Source of the DNA: Lucifuga dentata | Taxonomy: Eukaryota > Chordata > Actinopteri > Ophidiiformes > Bythitidae | Assembly: GCA_014773175.1 (NCBI GenBank) | Contig: VXCM01000128.1 | Location: 207,519-271,518, forward strand | Direction: 5' to 3' | DNA length: 64,000 bases | Shown here: positions 46,240 to 60,245 of the stretch, piece by piece | How positions within the stretch are numbered: position 1 is the stretch's first letter | Layout: each line of letters begins with the position of its first letter | Made by a program: the position numbers and the translations under genes | Notes under the pieces: model-generated | The model's input: the letters and a program-made list of their open reading frames with translations, nothing else | What the model was told of the DNA's origin: nothing | Database searches by the model: none

Positions 46240-48508
46240 AGATGAGTTTACATTGATCCATGCTATTGCACCCCCCACCCAAAAAAAAAAAAAAAAAAAA
46301 AAAAAGGCTCTGGTTATCCTGGACCTGTGTGTGTGTGCGTGTGGCTGGTAAGCATGTTTACCTCTTCCATGGGTTGACATTTTGCATTGACAACCAAGCA
46401 GTCATCATCAGCACCACCGACATGTGCATTAGGCAGGAAAAAACATTTTTTTCTTTCACTTAAAGGAAATGGGGAAAAGACAGATGTAAGAAAAGAGGAT
46501 GAGAATGTGTGAAAGGTACACGCTAAAAGATGTTGTAAAGAAAGAAACGCAAAAGATTCAGTGATGAGACGTTGATCAGGATGAGCTGTTCTTGGCGTGT
46601 TTATGGTATTGTTCATAAGAAAAACGGGAAAGGGAGGGGAGAAGATGGAATACATGCTGTGTTTGTTTGTGTACATTGTGGTCCAGAGAATAGCCCAATT
46701 CCCTCAGCTGTGTCACTCACTGCTTAGTAATGCCAAACAGTAAATCAATGTTGCCTGCTGCATGTGCATATGTGTGTTCGTGTGTCTCCGGACACCTCTG
46801 GCTGCCAGTGTTTGTCTCCTAGAAGAGTGTGTGTGTGTGTTTGAGAGGGAGAGAGAGGGAACAATGTGTCTGCCCACTGGCCAAAGTCAGATCCATGCCA
46901 GGGAAAGCAGGGCGGTGCCATCCTTCTCTCCCTCTGCTCTTTTCCCTATCTCCAAATCAATGTCTCTGTTCTGTTTAGCAGTCAAGCCAATCAGTCTTGC
47001 TCGCTATAAGAAACACGACTGGGCTGAAAACTCACTGCAGCAACTTGGATCAATTCTAATGCAGAATCTTGCCTCACTTTATTTTGCAAGAAGACTAACA
47101 ACACTGTTATGGCTCTTGAAAATGGTACCAAAGATGGCCAGGTTGTTTTATATTCATCTGAATGAAAATAAAGATGCACATTGCGCAATGCCAATTCCAT
47201 TTTACTTTATTGTAGATTAGAATATCTGTTGCACATAATAACTACTGTAAATGCCAGAAAACAACAGAAAGTACTCTATTTATTTTTCCAAATCCACCTT
47301 GAGAGATGTTATTTTCATTTTCATCATGATGAATTTCCACCTGTGTGAATAGTAATGAAGTATTTAAATGTGCTCATAGCGCACATACTCTTAATATTTT
47401 CTTCCCTTGATATAAAAGGTTGATGTATTTATCAGTCGGTAATCACAGGCATTATTTTCATCTGAAGCAAAAAGATGAAGGAATGCTACAGTGTATTTTT
47501 GTGACCTATTATGCAAATAAAGAAATGCTTTATAAAAATTCTAATCTGATGCACTTTAAAATAAAAATAAAAAAACCTGAGTTATTGAAGCTGAGTGAAC
47601 ATTAAACTGGATTTAGAGTCTACTTAGAATTCATTTGAGTTTTGATTTCTGCAGTTGTTTGATTTTTCTCTTAGTGTGTCTACTTCTCAGAAGCCATGTG
47701 AGATAGGAATAAAGGTTTCATTGAACTCTGATAAGTGTGTTTTGGATTAGTGCCAAATGGATCATTTCCACCTTTGTCTCATGGTGCATTCACTTCCAGT
47801 CAGCAATGGTAGGCGTGTTGCATTTATATGCTGTTTTCTTTCCTTTTAGTTTAACTTTTGCTTTAAGACCGAGTGTCACTCTGCAGCAGCAGGTCTTTCA
47901 GCAGCAGGTCAAATATGGAAAAATGTTATAAATGAGGGCAGTGGATGGTGCTGGAACAACAGCCTGCAACTGATGAGCCACAGGTGAATTTGATGGGAGA
48001 AATTACCTTAAAAGGCAATGCTGTGCATCAATCTGGATCATGTCAATACTTTCATACATGCAAAGCTGCTGATCTCAGTTCAAGATGAGACGCTCTAGTG
48101 ATTTTGTTTTCCTGGAAATAAAATCATCTGTGAAACAAAACAAATCATGACATGTCATTTTTGTTCATATATAACTGTGTTCGTGGAGAACATCTGTGCT
48201 TCTATTTATACTAATTTCATAAACTTTCATAAACTAATTTCATAAACCCAACACTCTAGTCAAGCATTCTGAAACTTTAGAGTTGATTACGCGTCCCTCT
48301 CAAATGCAAACCTACAGCATCTGCACATTTTGCATAATATAGTTCACTAAACACTGTACTGTGGCAATGTCATTAACATAGGAAAGTGGGAGAAACAGCA
48401 CAAAAGGTGTTCTCTCTCGAAAGTAAACTGGACTTTCTTAGCATAAACTGCCATATAAATGTTTCAAATCTTTTCTGAAGTAATTTCATGGTGTTTCATG
48501 CTGCAAGT

Positions 48509-48510
<2 letters not shown>

Positions 48511-48551
<41 letters not shown>
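48511..48551. repeat. (GA)n microsatellite
   Basis: A GA run of about 41 bases. Confidence 0.95.
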
Positions 48552-48553
<2 letters not shown>

Positions 48554-48824
48554 CAGTAAATTCAGCTGTGAATAACTTTAAACTTTTTAAAAATATTTAA
48601 TTAAGATTGTCAAGTTCATGCATTTTTACTAAGAACATTTCTAACAGTAAACTAATAACTGAACCCAAACATGTATTCAATTAAGATTGTTTCTTGAGAT
48701 TGAAATCATGCTTTCTGACCAAAATGCCAAAATAATTATGTTACGCAACCCAACACAGACAATTAATGAATAAAATAGGAGAAAAAAAAATACACTCACT
48801 GGAAATGTTTAACATGTAGATGAT

Positions 48825-49371
48825 TTAAAGGGCCATAGCGGTGATTTTACAAGTTTTGCAAGTTTGAGCCCAATAAGTACACTCTGCGTGCATGTTACAT
48901 TACTACCAACCATTTTCCAAAAAATACTACTTGAGGGATAAATATTAAATTGTTTTCCTACATTCCAGACTGCCACTGGTTTCATTTCATTCCAGTGTGC
49001 CATACAAATCAACTTATCAAGACTTGAGTCATGCTTTAGATAGGTAATCCATCACAGCGAACAAGACACTTATTTGAAGCTACTTTATTTTACCGATCCA
49101 ACACAGAGCTAGACGGAAGTGAAGACGTTATAGAGGAATAAAAAATAAAACGACTATGGCTTCTACAATCACGCGTGTTATCAGGCAAAATATTTAATTT
49201 TAAGGTGGGTGTATCACCCAAACATTTAATTTTGAAAGATTTGGGGATTTGGCAAAATACCACAAAAACGAGAATATAGTTTTGTGAGTTGGAAAATGTT
49301 TGGCAGTAATTTAACATGCATGCAGGTATTATTGGGCTCAAACATACAAAATCCCTGGTAAGTTCCTTTAA
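48825..49371 (+). mobile_element. TTAA-ended MITE, copy 5
   Basis: It starts TTAAAGGGCCATAGCGGTGA and ends GGTAAGTTCCTTTAA. The two ends pair over roughly 100 bases with mismatches, including GAGCCCAATAA at the left and TTATTGGGCTC-like sequence at the right. Orientation is the same as copy 2. Confidence 0.85.
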
Positions 49372-52300
49372 GTGATGTATACTTAAACATCTTCTAGGTT
49401 ATTGATTTTTTTTCTTGTTAAAATAGATGATCTTGCTGTTTGAAAAATGTTAAATGCCAGCGGTTAATAGATGATAAGCCTGCATTTTGCAGCAGTATGT
49501 GTTGCGGTGGGGCCTTTTTGAAGTTTGGCCCATTGTTCCTGTAGTGTGCCAAGAGGTGAGTCGTGCACAAAAGGTAAATAAGACACTTTTAACAGCATAT
49601 GCAGTATTGATTTTAATCCCTGCTGTGTTGTATGGGGATGCTGTGTTGACTAGACTGAGATATATGAACAATTTCGCTTCCATTAATTGTAATTTCACTG
49701 GTAGAACCTTGAAACAGCTGCATCAATGTGCAGCTTTTCAACTTTTAAAGGAGTGACAGAGGGCATTTCTATGTTCGACTTTCACTGTTTCTTAGGGTGA
49801 GAGACTCTCTGCTGCACTGTCTGCCACCAGGGTACTCAGCCACATCTCTTGAAGGAGAAATGCCAGCCTCGTTTTCTTCCTCCGGCAACACTTTCAAATA
49901 TTCAGAAACGCTGCAGGCAAGACAGCTTAACTTGAATGTAAAGAGAAGATTGTGGGGAAAACACACAACACTGGAGCATGTGCTGTGGAATAGCAGAGGA
50001 CATGACCACAATTGACTCCCCTGGTAGCTGGGTGACTTTGTTCCCTGTAGGACACATGACGCTCTCACTCTTGAATTCACATACAGAGGCAAATCGCGAT
50101 GCATAACTATCTTAAAGCGGTTTTGTCTATACAGAGAGAATTGCCTTACATGACCCAGAAATTTAGCTTTCTAAAATTTCAGAGCGGCTGCTATCAGTAA
50201 TACTAGAGATGGCAGCAATTTTGGTTCATTAAGAGGCAAAGCTTCAAACATAGCACCATTATGATTTTGTTCCCTTGTGCATATATCTACTAACTAGAGG
50301 GCACTCAGTACATATCTCTGCAAGACCCAACAGTTGAAGAGTTTTCTTTTTTTTTTTTTTTTTTTTGGCCATGAATGAAAATCAAATCTGAGGTTCTGGC
50401 ACAACTTCATCTACTGGCAAGGTGCGGGGAAGAGTGAAACAATCCAAGGGAGAAGACTCCCGCAACACACAGGCCTTGTGTGAAAAAGCGTCTGATTTTT
50501 CTTTAGTGAAGGTGGTCTTAAGACGACAAGTGTTGCTGGAGTCTTCTCCCCCTAAAAAAGATTTAGAAGAAGGATGGCAAAAACCTAAGGGAAAACACCA
50601 TAAACAGTCTGTGGGATTCAATAGGTGAGCTTCTGTAAGAGATCAAGAACAAATGGAAGCAATACACCAACAGGAAGGTTGGCAAAATCACACTGTGTGA
50701 TCAAAACCACCAGGCTGCCTGAAAATGATCAGATAAACACTGCAAAGCTGTTCATGAACAGTCAGGACAGTGATGAAAAGCCTTCTCCTAACTGGTACAT
50801 GCAGCCAAAAGCCTCACCGTAAAATCAGCTAAGCAGATAAAAAACAACAGCTTCTGTATTTTCCAGATTATCAATAGGAAATGAAACAGCTCACCAACAG
50901 GAAGGTTGGCGATAGCTGTCCAAGGATGCCCAATCCGAGAACCTACACCATCCATGTACAGCCAGGCCAACACCATACTATCAAACTCCACACTGTCCAT
51001 GAACGTCTAAGTCAAGGACATCACATTCAATGGAGGCCCAGGAGGACATGATGATAACAGAATGTCCTGGAATAGAATACCCAAAGACATCCAGGATAGT
51101 AAGGATGCCAAGCTGTCCGTGGTGTGGGTACTCAGAAAATTGTTGCAAAGCCTTTTTCTGATTGTATACTGTATACAGTAGTGTGGCCATCTGTATGTCA
51201 GTGATGACAATCTGCCTGTCTTCAGCAGACAGCACAAGGCCACCTGCAAATGCTTCAAATGTCTTAAATCTACATCCAATCAGCAGATTACTGCAGCAGC
51301 ATAGAAAGTTGTTCAATTATTTCCCTCCTTCTTCTGACAACCTGCCACCCTGTCTCTTTAGCTACTAAAGCAAGAAGCCAAAAGCAGATCTGAAACCCCA
51401 ACCCCACACTGATCTGTTCCCACTGATACAGCCCTTTAGGCACCACCAAGCCCAGGAAGGGGGTCCACTATGTGTGTTAGTACTTTAAGTTTCTTCAGTT
51501 TAATGAAAGGTTCAATGGGAGTTTTTCCCTTCAGGGAAGTGTCCTAATCACACTGCTTTGAAAGACTTGATGTGACTTTATTTGGTTCATCCTGTCCTGT
51601 TCTTGTAAGGCATTTTGTAAACACTGCTTACCGCTTACAGGCAAACGCAAAAACAGGACACTGATGAATGAAAGAGAAAACAGAAACTGATCCTTCGAAA
51701 TAACTGTTACAAAGACTTGCCAGCTGCACCCCATTTAATTCCAGCTGGCTTTAATACATCCATAACCACTTACTCGACTAAATTTGATCAATAAAGATTA
51801 AAAGAATTTGAATTTATTTCTGTTTCATTTGTGTTTGCTATAAATATAACTAGAAAGGGCTGAAAAAAGCTATCAGGCATTGTGATATCTGTGAAACTAT
51901 GGTAGATGCATACATTTCTCATGATATATGTCCTTGCCCACTTTATCACATCATTCACACAACCCAGAAAACCAATATATGTTGATCACATACACAACAC
52001 GTCTAGCAGCAGCAGCCTTATTTACATGCAGCATATGAGAGAGCATGAAAGCAAACAAGCAATCAAAGTCATTGATTGTCCTACCCAGCCACCATTTGTT
52101 TGTTGAAAGCATGATGGAGTTGTATTTGTTAGAATGATAATTCATCTCCATGTTAGGCTTTCTAGATCAATAAATCTTTGTTATTCGTGTGTAAAACATT
52201 TGGAGGAGTGAGTAGCTGAAAATGAGGACATAAAAGGTAAGACTGCTCCATAGTTACTTTTGCAGTCTATTCCAGAGTATCTTAGATTTTTCCACTCAGG

Positions 52301-52410
52301 AAGGATAGAGGTGAGAGAAAAAGATGGCTAGAGGACTTTTTGCTCAAAATGTCAGATAAAGCAGCCAGGGACACAACCACAGCCTGAACTTGCTGCAACA
52401 GCGTGAGGTG

Positions 52411-52443
52411 AAAAAAAAAAAAAAAANAAAAAAAAAAAAAAAC
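52411..52443. repeat. Poly-A run split by one N
   Basis: Sixteen A, N at 52427, then a further A run ending at AAC. The length is unreliable. Confidence 0.85.
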
Positions 52444-54048
52444 AAGTTTCAAAATGCGCCTAGTGACAAGTGAAAGCTGTTCAGCAGGCGTAAAAAACAC
52501 CTTAGTGCATTAATTCAAGCAATGTGCTTAAGTCCAAATTTCAGGAGCCATTCCACATTATGAACACTTTGGATACTTGAATACATTTTACTGCTCTTTT
52601 TATTTTTATGTTTTTTTTTTTTTGTTTTTTTTTAATTTGTACTCAAAATAATTTTGAATGTACTCCATTAGGAGTAAATTTCCTTTGTAAAAGCAAAAGA
52701 AATTTAGCAAAACTTAGGAAACTTAGCAACAATTTGGAATTAAATTAGGCACTACTTTACCATGAACTATCCTTAGCTTTTCCACCAAAAAAGTTTTGGT
52801 TCTCAAAATGGTTCAGTTCAGTGTCTGAGGAACCAAGGTACCATAGTGAACCAGCCTGTATTTCCACCATTTCGTAGTGGAACCATTATGGAACAAATGG
52901 GAGTAACAGCAGAAGGGTTTTTGTTTTTTTAGTAACAACCAATGTAGATAAGTGAAAACAGGCAAGATGGCTCAGAAACAGAAATAAAACTTATACCTGA
53001 TTACCTCATTACCATTTACACATACAAAGAAATTTGGGTCTTGTCTTTTTTTTATAAATATCATCTACCAACAAAATTTCAGCTCTTATTCCAGCTACTA
53101 CCACAAACAGTTTTCTTTCTTAGACTGAGCAGAGAAAAAGATAGGCACATTGCAAAACAAACAAAAAAAGAGCAAGAAATCCTTGAGTAGTGAATCATAA
53201 CCAAGAAGCAGTCGGTGCTCACTTGGCCTTCAGTTGTGGAAATCATGTCAGTAAGCCAAGTAGATCAAACGAACCAACTGAGATTCTGAGTGCATCTGAC
53301 AACTACATCTCAGGCTGATAGAATACTACCTGTTAAAGAGGCCAAATTTTGTCCAGACATGTACAAAAAAATCAACTGTGCTAGTCCTGCATAATGAAGG
53401 TCCTTTTCTCTGCAGGCAACAATGTTTTCAAAAAGTGAGCCTGGTGGATGGATGTGTGATTATTGGACATAATGTTAAACTGATGGATATTTGTGACTCC
53501 TCAAAACGGGCTAGACATCAGTACTCAGGGCCAATGTAAGAAAAGTATACAACAGGCAGTGATTTTGATGAATACATTTACAGTAATGACACAATGCGTA
53601 TCTCAAGAAGGAGCATTTTTGACTTTTCACCATTAATACATTTCAAATTATTATTATTATTATTTTATTTTTATCAAACCAAAGATGATTTAACCACATG
53701 CAAGTAAACGTATTAAATGAGTCTCCATTAGCAGACATCAAAAGTGGGAACTCTCTCAAAATCTTGTTTTAAGATACAGTAACTTAATTTTGTTGTTTTA
53801 CTTGTACACGGGAAATAAAACAACACATACTTGAGATTATTGGACTTCATTTGATAATCAGTCTGGATTTGTCTTAGTAATGAATTTAGACTATTTTTTC
53901 AGTGTGGGTTGAGAAACAAGTCTTGTTTTGTCAACACATTAATATACCAAATGTGGAAACAAAATGGCAGCACTTACAAATAATTCTATCTGCACTGTAA
54001 ATAGTAAAGGGTATTGTTTGCAGAAATGTCAAGATTTTCATAAGCACA

Positions 54049-54050
<2 letters not shown>

Positions 54051-54097
<47 letters not shown>

Positions 54098-54098
54098 N
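54051..54098. repeat. Long poly-T run ending at an N
   Basis: About 47 T are followed by N at 54098. On the other side of the N there is no T run, so sequence has probably been lost or joined here. Confidence 0.8.
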
Positions 54099-54134
54099 GA
54101 CGACTGTAATGGTGCGTTTACAGGCCTCCCTAAA

Positions 54135-54174
<40 letters not shown>
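54135..54174. repeat. (CTAT)n tetranucleotide repeat
   Basis: About ten CTAT units, followed by a short inverted unit (AGATA). Confidence 0.95.
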
Positions 54175-54250
54175 AGATATATTTTGTTGATTACATAATA
54201 CTTTGCTTATCGGCATAAGGGTTTCTGCAGTGTACGATTACGACAGAGTA

Positions 54251-54538
54251 TTAGGGCCATATAAGATGAAAAAAAACAAACAAGGGGGGCATTATTGTGA
54301 GTTTTTAAATTTGCCAGTTTTTAAACTGGCAAATATGCCAGTTTAAAAACTCAGAAAAATAATAAGAGGGAATCAGAACCGCCTCACGTTGTGACTATTC
54401 CTGCGGTACATGACCTTATTAAACTATACTTTTCCATCGGATTTAGCAATAAATAATTACTTGTGCTCGCAAATTTGCAAGTTTGAAAATTCATAATAAT
54501 GCCCCTCTTGTATTTTTTTTCATCTTATATGGCCCTAA
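54251..54538. mobile_element. TA-flanked MITE, 288 bases
   Basis: The left end reads TTAGGGCCATATAAGATGAA and the right end is its reverse complement (TTCATC-like, then TTATATGGCCCTAA). Pairing goes on for about 45 bases with few mismatches, including GGGGGGCATTATT against AATAATGCCCCTC. TA flanks both ends, as expected for Tc1/mariner-type insertion. An inner palindrome lies at about 54300-54351 (GAGTTTTTAAA and TTTAAAAACTC). It is non-coding. Confidence 0.85.
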
Positions 54539-54841
54539 TACGCTGTCATACAATAGTATGGAAAGTAGCCACCAACCAAATTTTTCAGACCTCGCTAATA
54601 GGCTTTTGCTTGTAGGTTAGCATATCTGTTCTTCTCGAACATGTCTTGATTTTCTCAGTGTGTGAGATCAGCAAGACTGTAAGATGTTGGAACATCTCAA
54701 TCTCAGCTTCAAATACATTCTGTAAATCTAGACTCAAAGATAATAAAAACCAAATTCACCCACACCACCTCCCACAGACAGTCTAACATACACACACAGA
54801 CAAATCCATAAGCTAACAATAGCACATCTTTGAAGGCTACT

Positions 54842-54880
54842 AAAAAAAAAAAAAAAAAAANAAAAAAAAAAAAAAAAAAG
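54842..54880. repeat. Poly-A run split by one N
   Basis: Nineteen A, N at 54861, then about eighteen A, the same join type as elsewhere. Confidence 0.85.
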
Positions 54881-57800
54881 CAACTATAATTATTCCAAGA
54901 ACTGGCTGATATGGAAATACCTCTGCAGCAGTCTTGATGAAATGAAAAAAGAAACTGTAATTAAATGAACTATCAATGCATTGCAAAAGTTAATGCACCA
55001 TGACACCATTTGCCCCAGTGACATGAATTTATTTTAGAGATACTCAAAATCCTCCTCATATCATAAATTTCAGCTGACTTTGAATACGAAGCAGAGCCGC
55101 TCAGGCTTTCTCATGTTAACTGCCTGAAGCCTTGAATATTCAGTACCTTTTTTCCCAGAATATTTTAGCAGTTTTCCTTTGTAGGATTATTTTTTTGAGG
55201 AGGTTTTACCTAGATGTGCTTTGACATGGAAATGAGTCTGAGTTTTGAAAACGTGCTATCTGTCCATATGGGTCAAAGTCTGCATAGCATGGGATTTACT
55301 TGAGGGTTATTGTGATTATTTTTTTTTTTTTGGTTTACTTTCTAATTTAAGTTATGCAATAAAACAAACATGGTAATTTGATTTGAGAGGCAATGACAAG
55401 TTAGTGGTAACTTAAACTAAAACTATTCAAGTTGTAACTGTGACTGAAATTGGTATATTATGTGCTACAGCAGTTATGTAACCGTAGGTAGTTCCTTAAT
55501 TTAAAACATGCCTAGTTATACAAAAACACCAGAACATCTATAGTCGTGAAAATAAATCAAATTTTCAAAGGTAAACCACTAATTGTAACCAGCAATATAA
55601 TCTCCATATAATGTACAGTATCAAAAAAATGTTTCTGAACCATTTTCAATTACCTGGATTTCTGCACTCATATAATGTGGTTTCATCTTCACCACAATAA
55701 TAGGCAAATACTAGATTCTTAAACTAATGATAAAATAGTTCTTGTCAATTTACACACGATACATAATAAAATTTGTGTTTTAGAATGGCAGGATGGCCTG
55801 GATTGTATCACTAATGGACATTTTTTCACTAACTAATGTAGAGGTCCAGGTAATTCCAAAGGGTTCACACTCTTTTTCCTTGCAACTGTTAGGTGCTATG
55901 TTAAAGGCTGTTAGTGTGAGTTTGCCATTTCTGTTGGTGCCTTTTGCTTTGACTTCTAATTCAAGGCAGCCCTGACCAATCTGATTAGTCAGAAAAGGAT
56001 AATTAGAAAAGATTGGGTCAGTGGCAAAGCAAAAGGGCAAATACTAATCACATTGTAAAAACAAAAAAAGATCACAAACATCTTGGAGACAGTGACCCAA
56101 CTAGCCTGAGGCCAGTGTGCAATAGAGTTTTGGGTTTTGATCTGTTTTGGTAGCCTGAGCCCAACTAGCCTGAGGCCAGCGTGCAATAGAGCTGTACTTT
56201 AGCTTTGCCCACTTGCTTGGTGGAGGCTCATTGCTGTCATCTAAAGAACGTATTAAAAAAAAAAAAAAGCTCAATTCATAATTTTAACTCAATAATTCAC
56301 ATTCTTAACAGGTTTGCATGAAGTATGTTCACAATGTTGGGGGAGTTGTGAGACACTGAGACGTGTTAATCATGCAGGTTATTATAACTCCTTTCATGTC
56401 TCGATTTACCCTTTGTTCTCCTATGCACCTGCCTTTTATTCTATCAGTGAGACAGGTTGGTCCAGATAGAGTGGAATGACTTTGTGTATCCAGAAACTTG
56501 GATAGTTCTGCTTTTGGCACACAAATGTTTCCTTCACATGTGGGTCTGATGATGCACGGTCCTTACTGGAGGCAGCCAAATGCATGTGGCTATTGCTTTC
56601 AAGGTAATACTTTGGCATTTGGCAGAGTGAAAAACAATTGGTCTGGATTTTTACTCTAGTTGAAATTTCATCCTGGGCCGTAGCCATTTTTAGACACTTT
56701 ATGATCTTGTAAAGCATGACAAAAACCCTGATGAAAGAACCTAACTTTGGAAGGAAGTTTATGGGAGAAGCTGCTACCTGTCCCTGGAGCTTCATTTCAG
56801 CTGTGATGAGACGCTGGTCTGTCCTAACTACTGAAGTCTCATTTTATCTTTAGCCAAATAAAGCTGTGCTGCATAGCTTAAATGAAGCTAAACTAAGTCA
56901 AAGTCTTTAGGTTTTAAGGTCAGAAAGTGTTTTGTTGTGGCTATGTGTTCATCTTAATTTGAAGAAATCTTATTAAGTCAGATGAATTGAGGATGGAAAA
57001 GGTTAATCCCTCAGCATTGTGATGAGAAATGTTACCCATGGAGTTTGTTCAAACTTTATACTTCAATTTGTTTGCCTTTTATTTTACAGCAAAAACAGAT
57101 GTAATCACTTGTTCCAGATGCCGTATAGTGATGAAATATCAATAAACATGAAATATAAGATAGCAGTAAAAAAGAAAGAGAACAAAATTGAAAGTCTGAT
57201 GTAATTTAAGAAACAAAGCCAAATCTGAACATTATACTTTATATTCCCAGTTTCTAATGCCTTTGTTTTCTCATTGTTTTTCAAAGGACGATAAGAGAAT
57301 GACCGATCTAAACTGCCTGGAGCCACATATTTAAGAAGAGAACAGTGATACTCATTTATTTTGGGCTTCATGAGTTAATAGGTTGCCAGATTCCTCAAAC
57401 AAATAAAGCCATTTTTAAAAAAAATTGATTATCTTACCTTTGATTATTTCTGTACAAGTTACCAGGGGTTAAACTGGGATTTTGAGGGAGGCGGAACTCT
57501 TGATCCTGACTGTGCTTTAGCGGGTATCTGGGGATGAGTTAATTGGCGACTTACCAAAACAGATTGAAACTCAAAATAAATCCCACAATAGCTGATGTCT
57601 CTGCATGCCACAAAATCAGCAAAGTGTCTTTTTTTTAGAATCCATTTCTTGGAATATTTTGGTGGATCTCATGTTTTAAGTGGCGGCCAAACCAGAGAAA
57701 TTAACACAGGGGCAGATGCCTTCTCAATTTTTAGCTGTGTCTGTGGCATGATACTGATCATGTGGCAATGCTGCTTCTTCTGTATTTGTATTTCATAATC

Positions 57801-58519
57801 TATATGAAATCCAGTTTATTACATTAATGTTCACTAATTTAACTGATGCATTTCTTGTAGAGCAGTGCTACATAATCCCTGCAAAAAATATCCTGAGAAA
57901 TAATTTGTAGCAACTTCCTCTTTCTCTGTTCATCTAAGATACAGTGAATCAGAATGATAAACTAATGTAACGGTAGCCTAACTGGTTGGTCAGAATTAGA
58001 TAGAGATTGCAGCTTAATGACTATACCCTAAACTAACTAACATAGCCAATAAGCAAGCTAGCAAACTCTATCTATATGTAATTTGATACAAATTGGGACG
58101 ACTACAACATCAATGCTGAGTTCAGTGGACATCAAACTCACCTCACTAGTGCAAATTTGTTTCAAAGACAAAGATAGCTGATTCTCTTCCACCTAATTGT
58201 ATTAGCATGACTTAGATGTATGTTTTTCTTCCTGTCTCACTGAAAAAACAATGAGCATAATTTGGTTCCACAGTTCAGTACAAGTGACCCCCAATGTCCA
58301 ACGATGTTCTGACGGCTGCGTATATTTAGTGGAGTGCAGCAAAGACACGAGATGTGTTCGGTATACACACACAAATTGGACATTAGACACCATTTTGGAT
58401 CATTCTGGCTGAATTTAACCTCTTCATGTTACACTTACATAAGGTCTAACATCCCTAAAACAGAACAGGACTTCACCTTATTTTTTCTGCATGTTTTGAA
58501 ACACAAAACACAATTGCCT

Positions 58520-58524
<5 letters not shown>

Positions 58525-58560
<36 letters not shown>
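58525..58560. repeat. (CT)n microsatellite
   Basis: A CT run of about 36 bases followed by CCCTCTCCCTCTCCCT. Confidence 0.95.
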
Positions 58561-58562
<2 letters not shown>

Positions 58563-59810
58563 CCTCTCCCTCTCCCTGTTCATCTGTCTGTGCTCAGATG
58601 GGGGGATTGGGAGGAGATTCATGTCCCCGGGAGAGTATTTGTCAGTAACAGATCAGCCAGTGCTGCTGCAGTGGCAGGTATCTCCATCACCTCCATGGTG
58701 CCTTTCCTTGCCTGCATTGATCAACTCCCTGTGTCTGGTTAAGTGGGATCTGGAAACACATCTGCTGCCTGAGAGACCCTCTAACAACTGGGGACTCGGT
58801 GGAGATCTATACTTAAAGCTCTGTGGAAGCTTGGCCCATAGCTCAGACTGAGTGAAGGTGCTTTATCTCCAGCTTCTCTAATACGATGCTGAAAGTCACT
58901 GAGGAGCATCTGCACAAAAATTGAGACGTCCCTAAAGGCTCGGAAATGGAAACCCATCCCGTGGCACACAGAGGATGGTGTGCTATAAACTCTCATTCCT
59001 TGTCTGCCAAGCTCAAGATGTCGTTATAATCTCTTCTTTCTCACATCACATAATAGACTTGTCCAATATTCAGAGACAAAGTCCTGTCAGCCCTGGCACA
59101 CACTAACCTACACCGACAGCATCTAGATAGCTCTCCCACATTCACGTGAGTGAAACCAGGAAACAAGGCATCGTGTGATGGACAGACACAATCACAGAGT
59201 GTTTTCTTGCCAGTACACATCTGTCAAGGGTCTTTCCATTTTTCAGATGCACAAGTATACTGTGTGACAGGAGATTTGATATGGATTCAGAGAGTACTGG
59301 CGAAGAATATATTTGCTTGAAAAGAATATTATGTTTTTGACAAAGTAATTCTATATTAGAACGCAAGGTTGGTGCTCCTCTTTGCAACAGACCCTGAGTC
59401 CTATTTGACATTTACCTACACTGTTTTAGAAAATTCTTCTGCACTTTATTGTCATGTACAGTAATACAGTTTTGATGGAGTCGTTTGCATCTGCAAATTA
59501 TGCCAACATTGCCAAGCATGTTGTTTACATGCTTTTAGGAAATGGCAAGATTAGGAAAAATTTTCAGTCCTTTTAAGAAATTAATTTCTAAAATAGAATT
59601 AAAATCAAAATTATCTAGTTTCAGACACCTTTTCCTAGAATTTGTAAGCATTCATTGTGGGAATAGTTCTGTAATAGAAACCCAACCTATTTGCTTCAAG
59701 CTGGTTTATTCAAATTAACCAAAATTATAATGTGACCATTATTGATTACTAATTTTGAGTTCAGAAAATGTGATGTTGTGGCTACATTTTCATGCTTGTT
59801 TCATGAAATT

Positions 59811-60245
59811 TTAAAGGACCATACCAGTGATTTTACCCAGAAAATACAACCCACATACACGTTATATTACCAACAACCATTTTCGAAAACATAATACCAT
59901 ATTTTAGTTTTTCTGTTATTTGCCATATCCCCTAATCTTTCAAAATCAAATGTTCTGGTGATACACCCACTTCAAACTTAAATGTTTCACCTGCTAATAT
60001 ACACACAAATATGTCTGAATAAACAGCGGTCGCTTAAATTTCTTGGTAAGAGCCATCTTCTCCTGGGACTATATTCTTTGATGGAGATATACATTGTTAA
60101 ATGTCAAGCACATTTCAAGTCTCTACAAGTTGATTTTAATGGTGTACTGGAATGAACTAAAACTAATGACAAGTTGAAAAAACAAATCTTAAATGTATTA
60201 CTCCAGTAGTAAGTAGTAGGCAAAATCACCAACATTCTGCTTTAA
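59811..60245 (-). mobile_element. TTAA-ended MITE, copy 6 (shortened)
   Basis: It starts TTAAAGGACCATACCAGTGA and ends CATTCTGCTTTAA. The inner CCCCTAATCTTTCAAAATC, GTGATACACCCAC, GGGACTATATTC and GAATGAACTAAAACTAATG blocks are kept. At 435 bases it is shorter than copies 4 and 5. Confidence 0.8.

Larger units (their letters stand above)
44306..48824 (+). other. ccser2 3-prime UTR and downstream flank
   Basis: No new gene is seen. Candidate AATAAA signals occur at 47167-47172 and again near 47513, 47560 and 47707; none can be chosen without transcript data. The stretch also has a GA run (44948-44974), the right end of a TTAA-type MITE (about 44975-45064), a palindromic MITE (46005-46239), a poly-A run (about 46281-46305) and a GA run (48511-48551). 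Confidence 0.6.
49372..59810. other. Gene-poor flank
   Basis: I see no convincing exon on either strand. It contains a T run (50344-50366), N-split homopolymers (52427, 54098 and 54861), a CTAT tetranucleotide repeat (54135-54174), a TA-flanked MITE (54251-54538), a CT run (58525-58560), and a diverged repeat-like segment near 52770-52920 with TTTCCACC and GGAACC motifs. In human, GRID1 follows CCSER2 after a long gap, which fits a desert here. Confidence 0.6.

Noticed and set aside
46314..46676. 120-codon minus-strand frame
   Set aside because: Simple-sequence ends and no homology or splice sites; probably chance.
50422..50628. Lys-rich 68-codon frame (MRGRVKQSKG...)
   Set aside because: Looks protein-like in composition but has no matched neighbour exon, no known domain and no conserved context that I can see.
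56436..56795. 119-codon minus-strand frame near 56.5 kb
   Set aside because: No recognised motif, no exon borders; chance frame.
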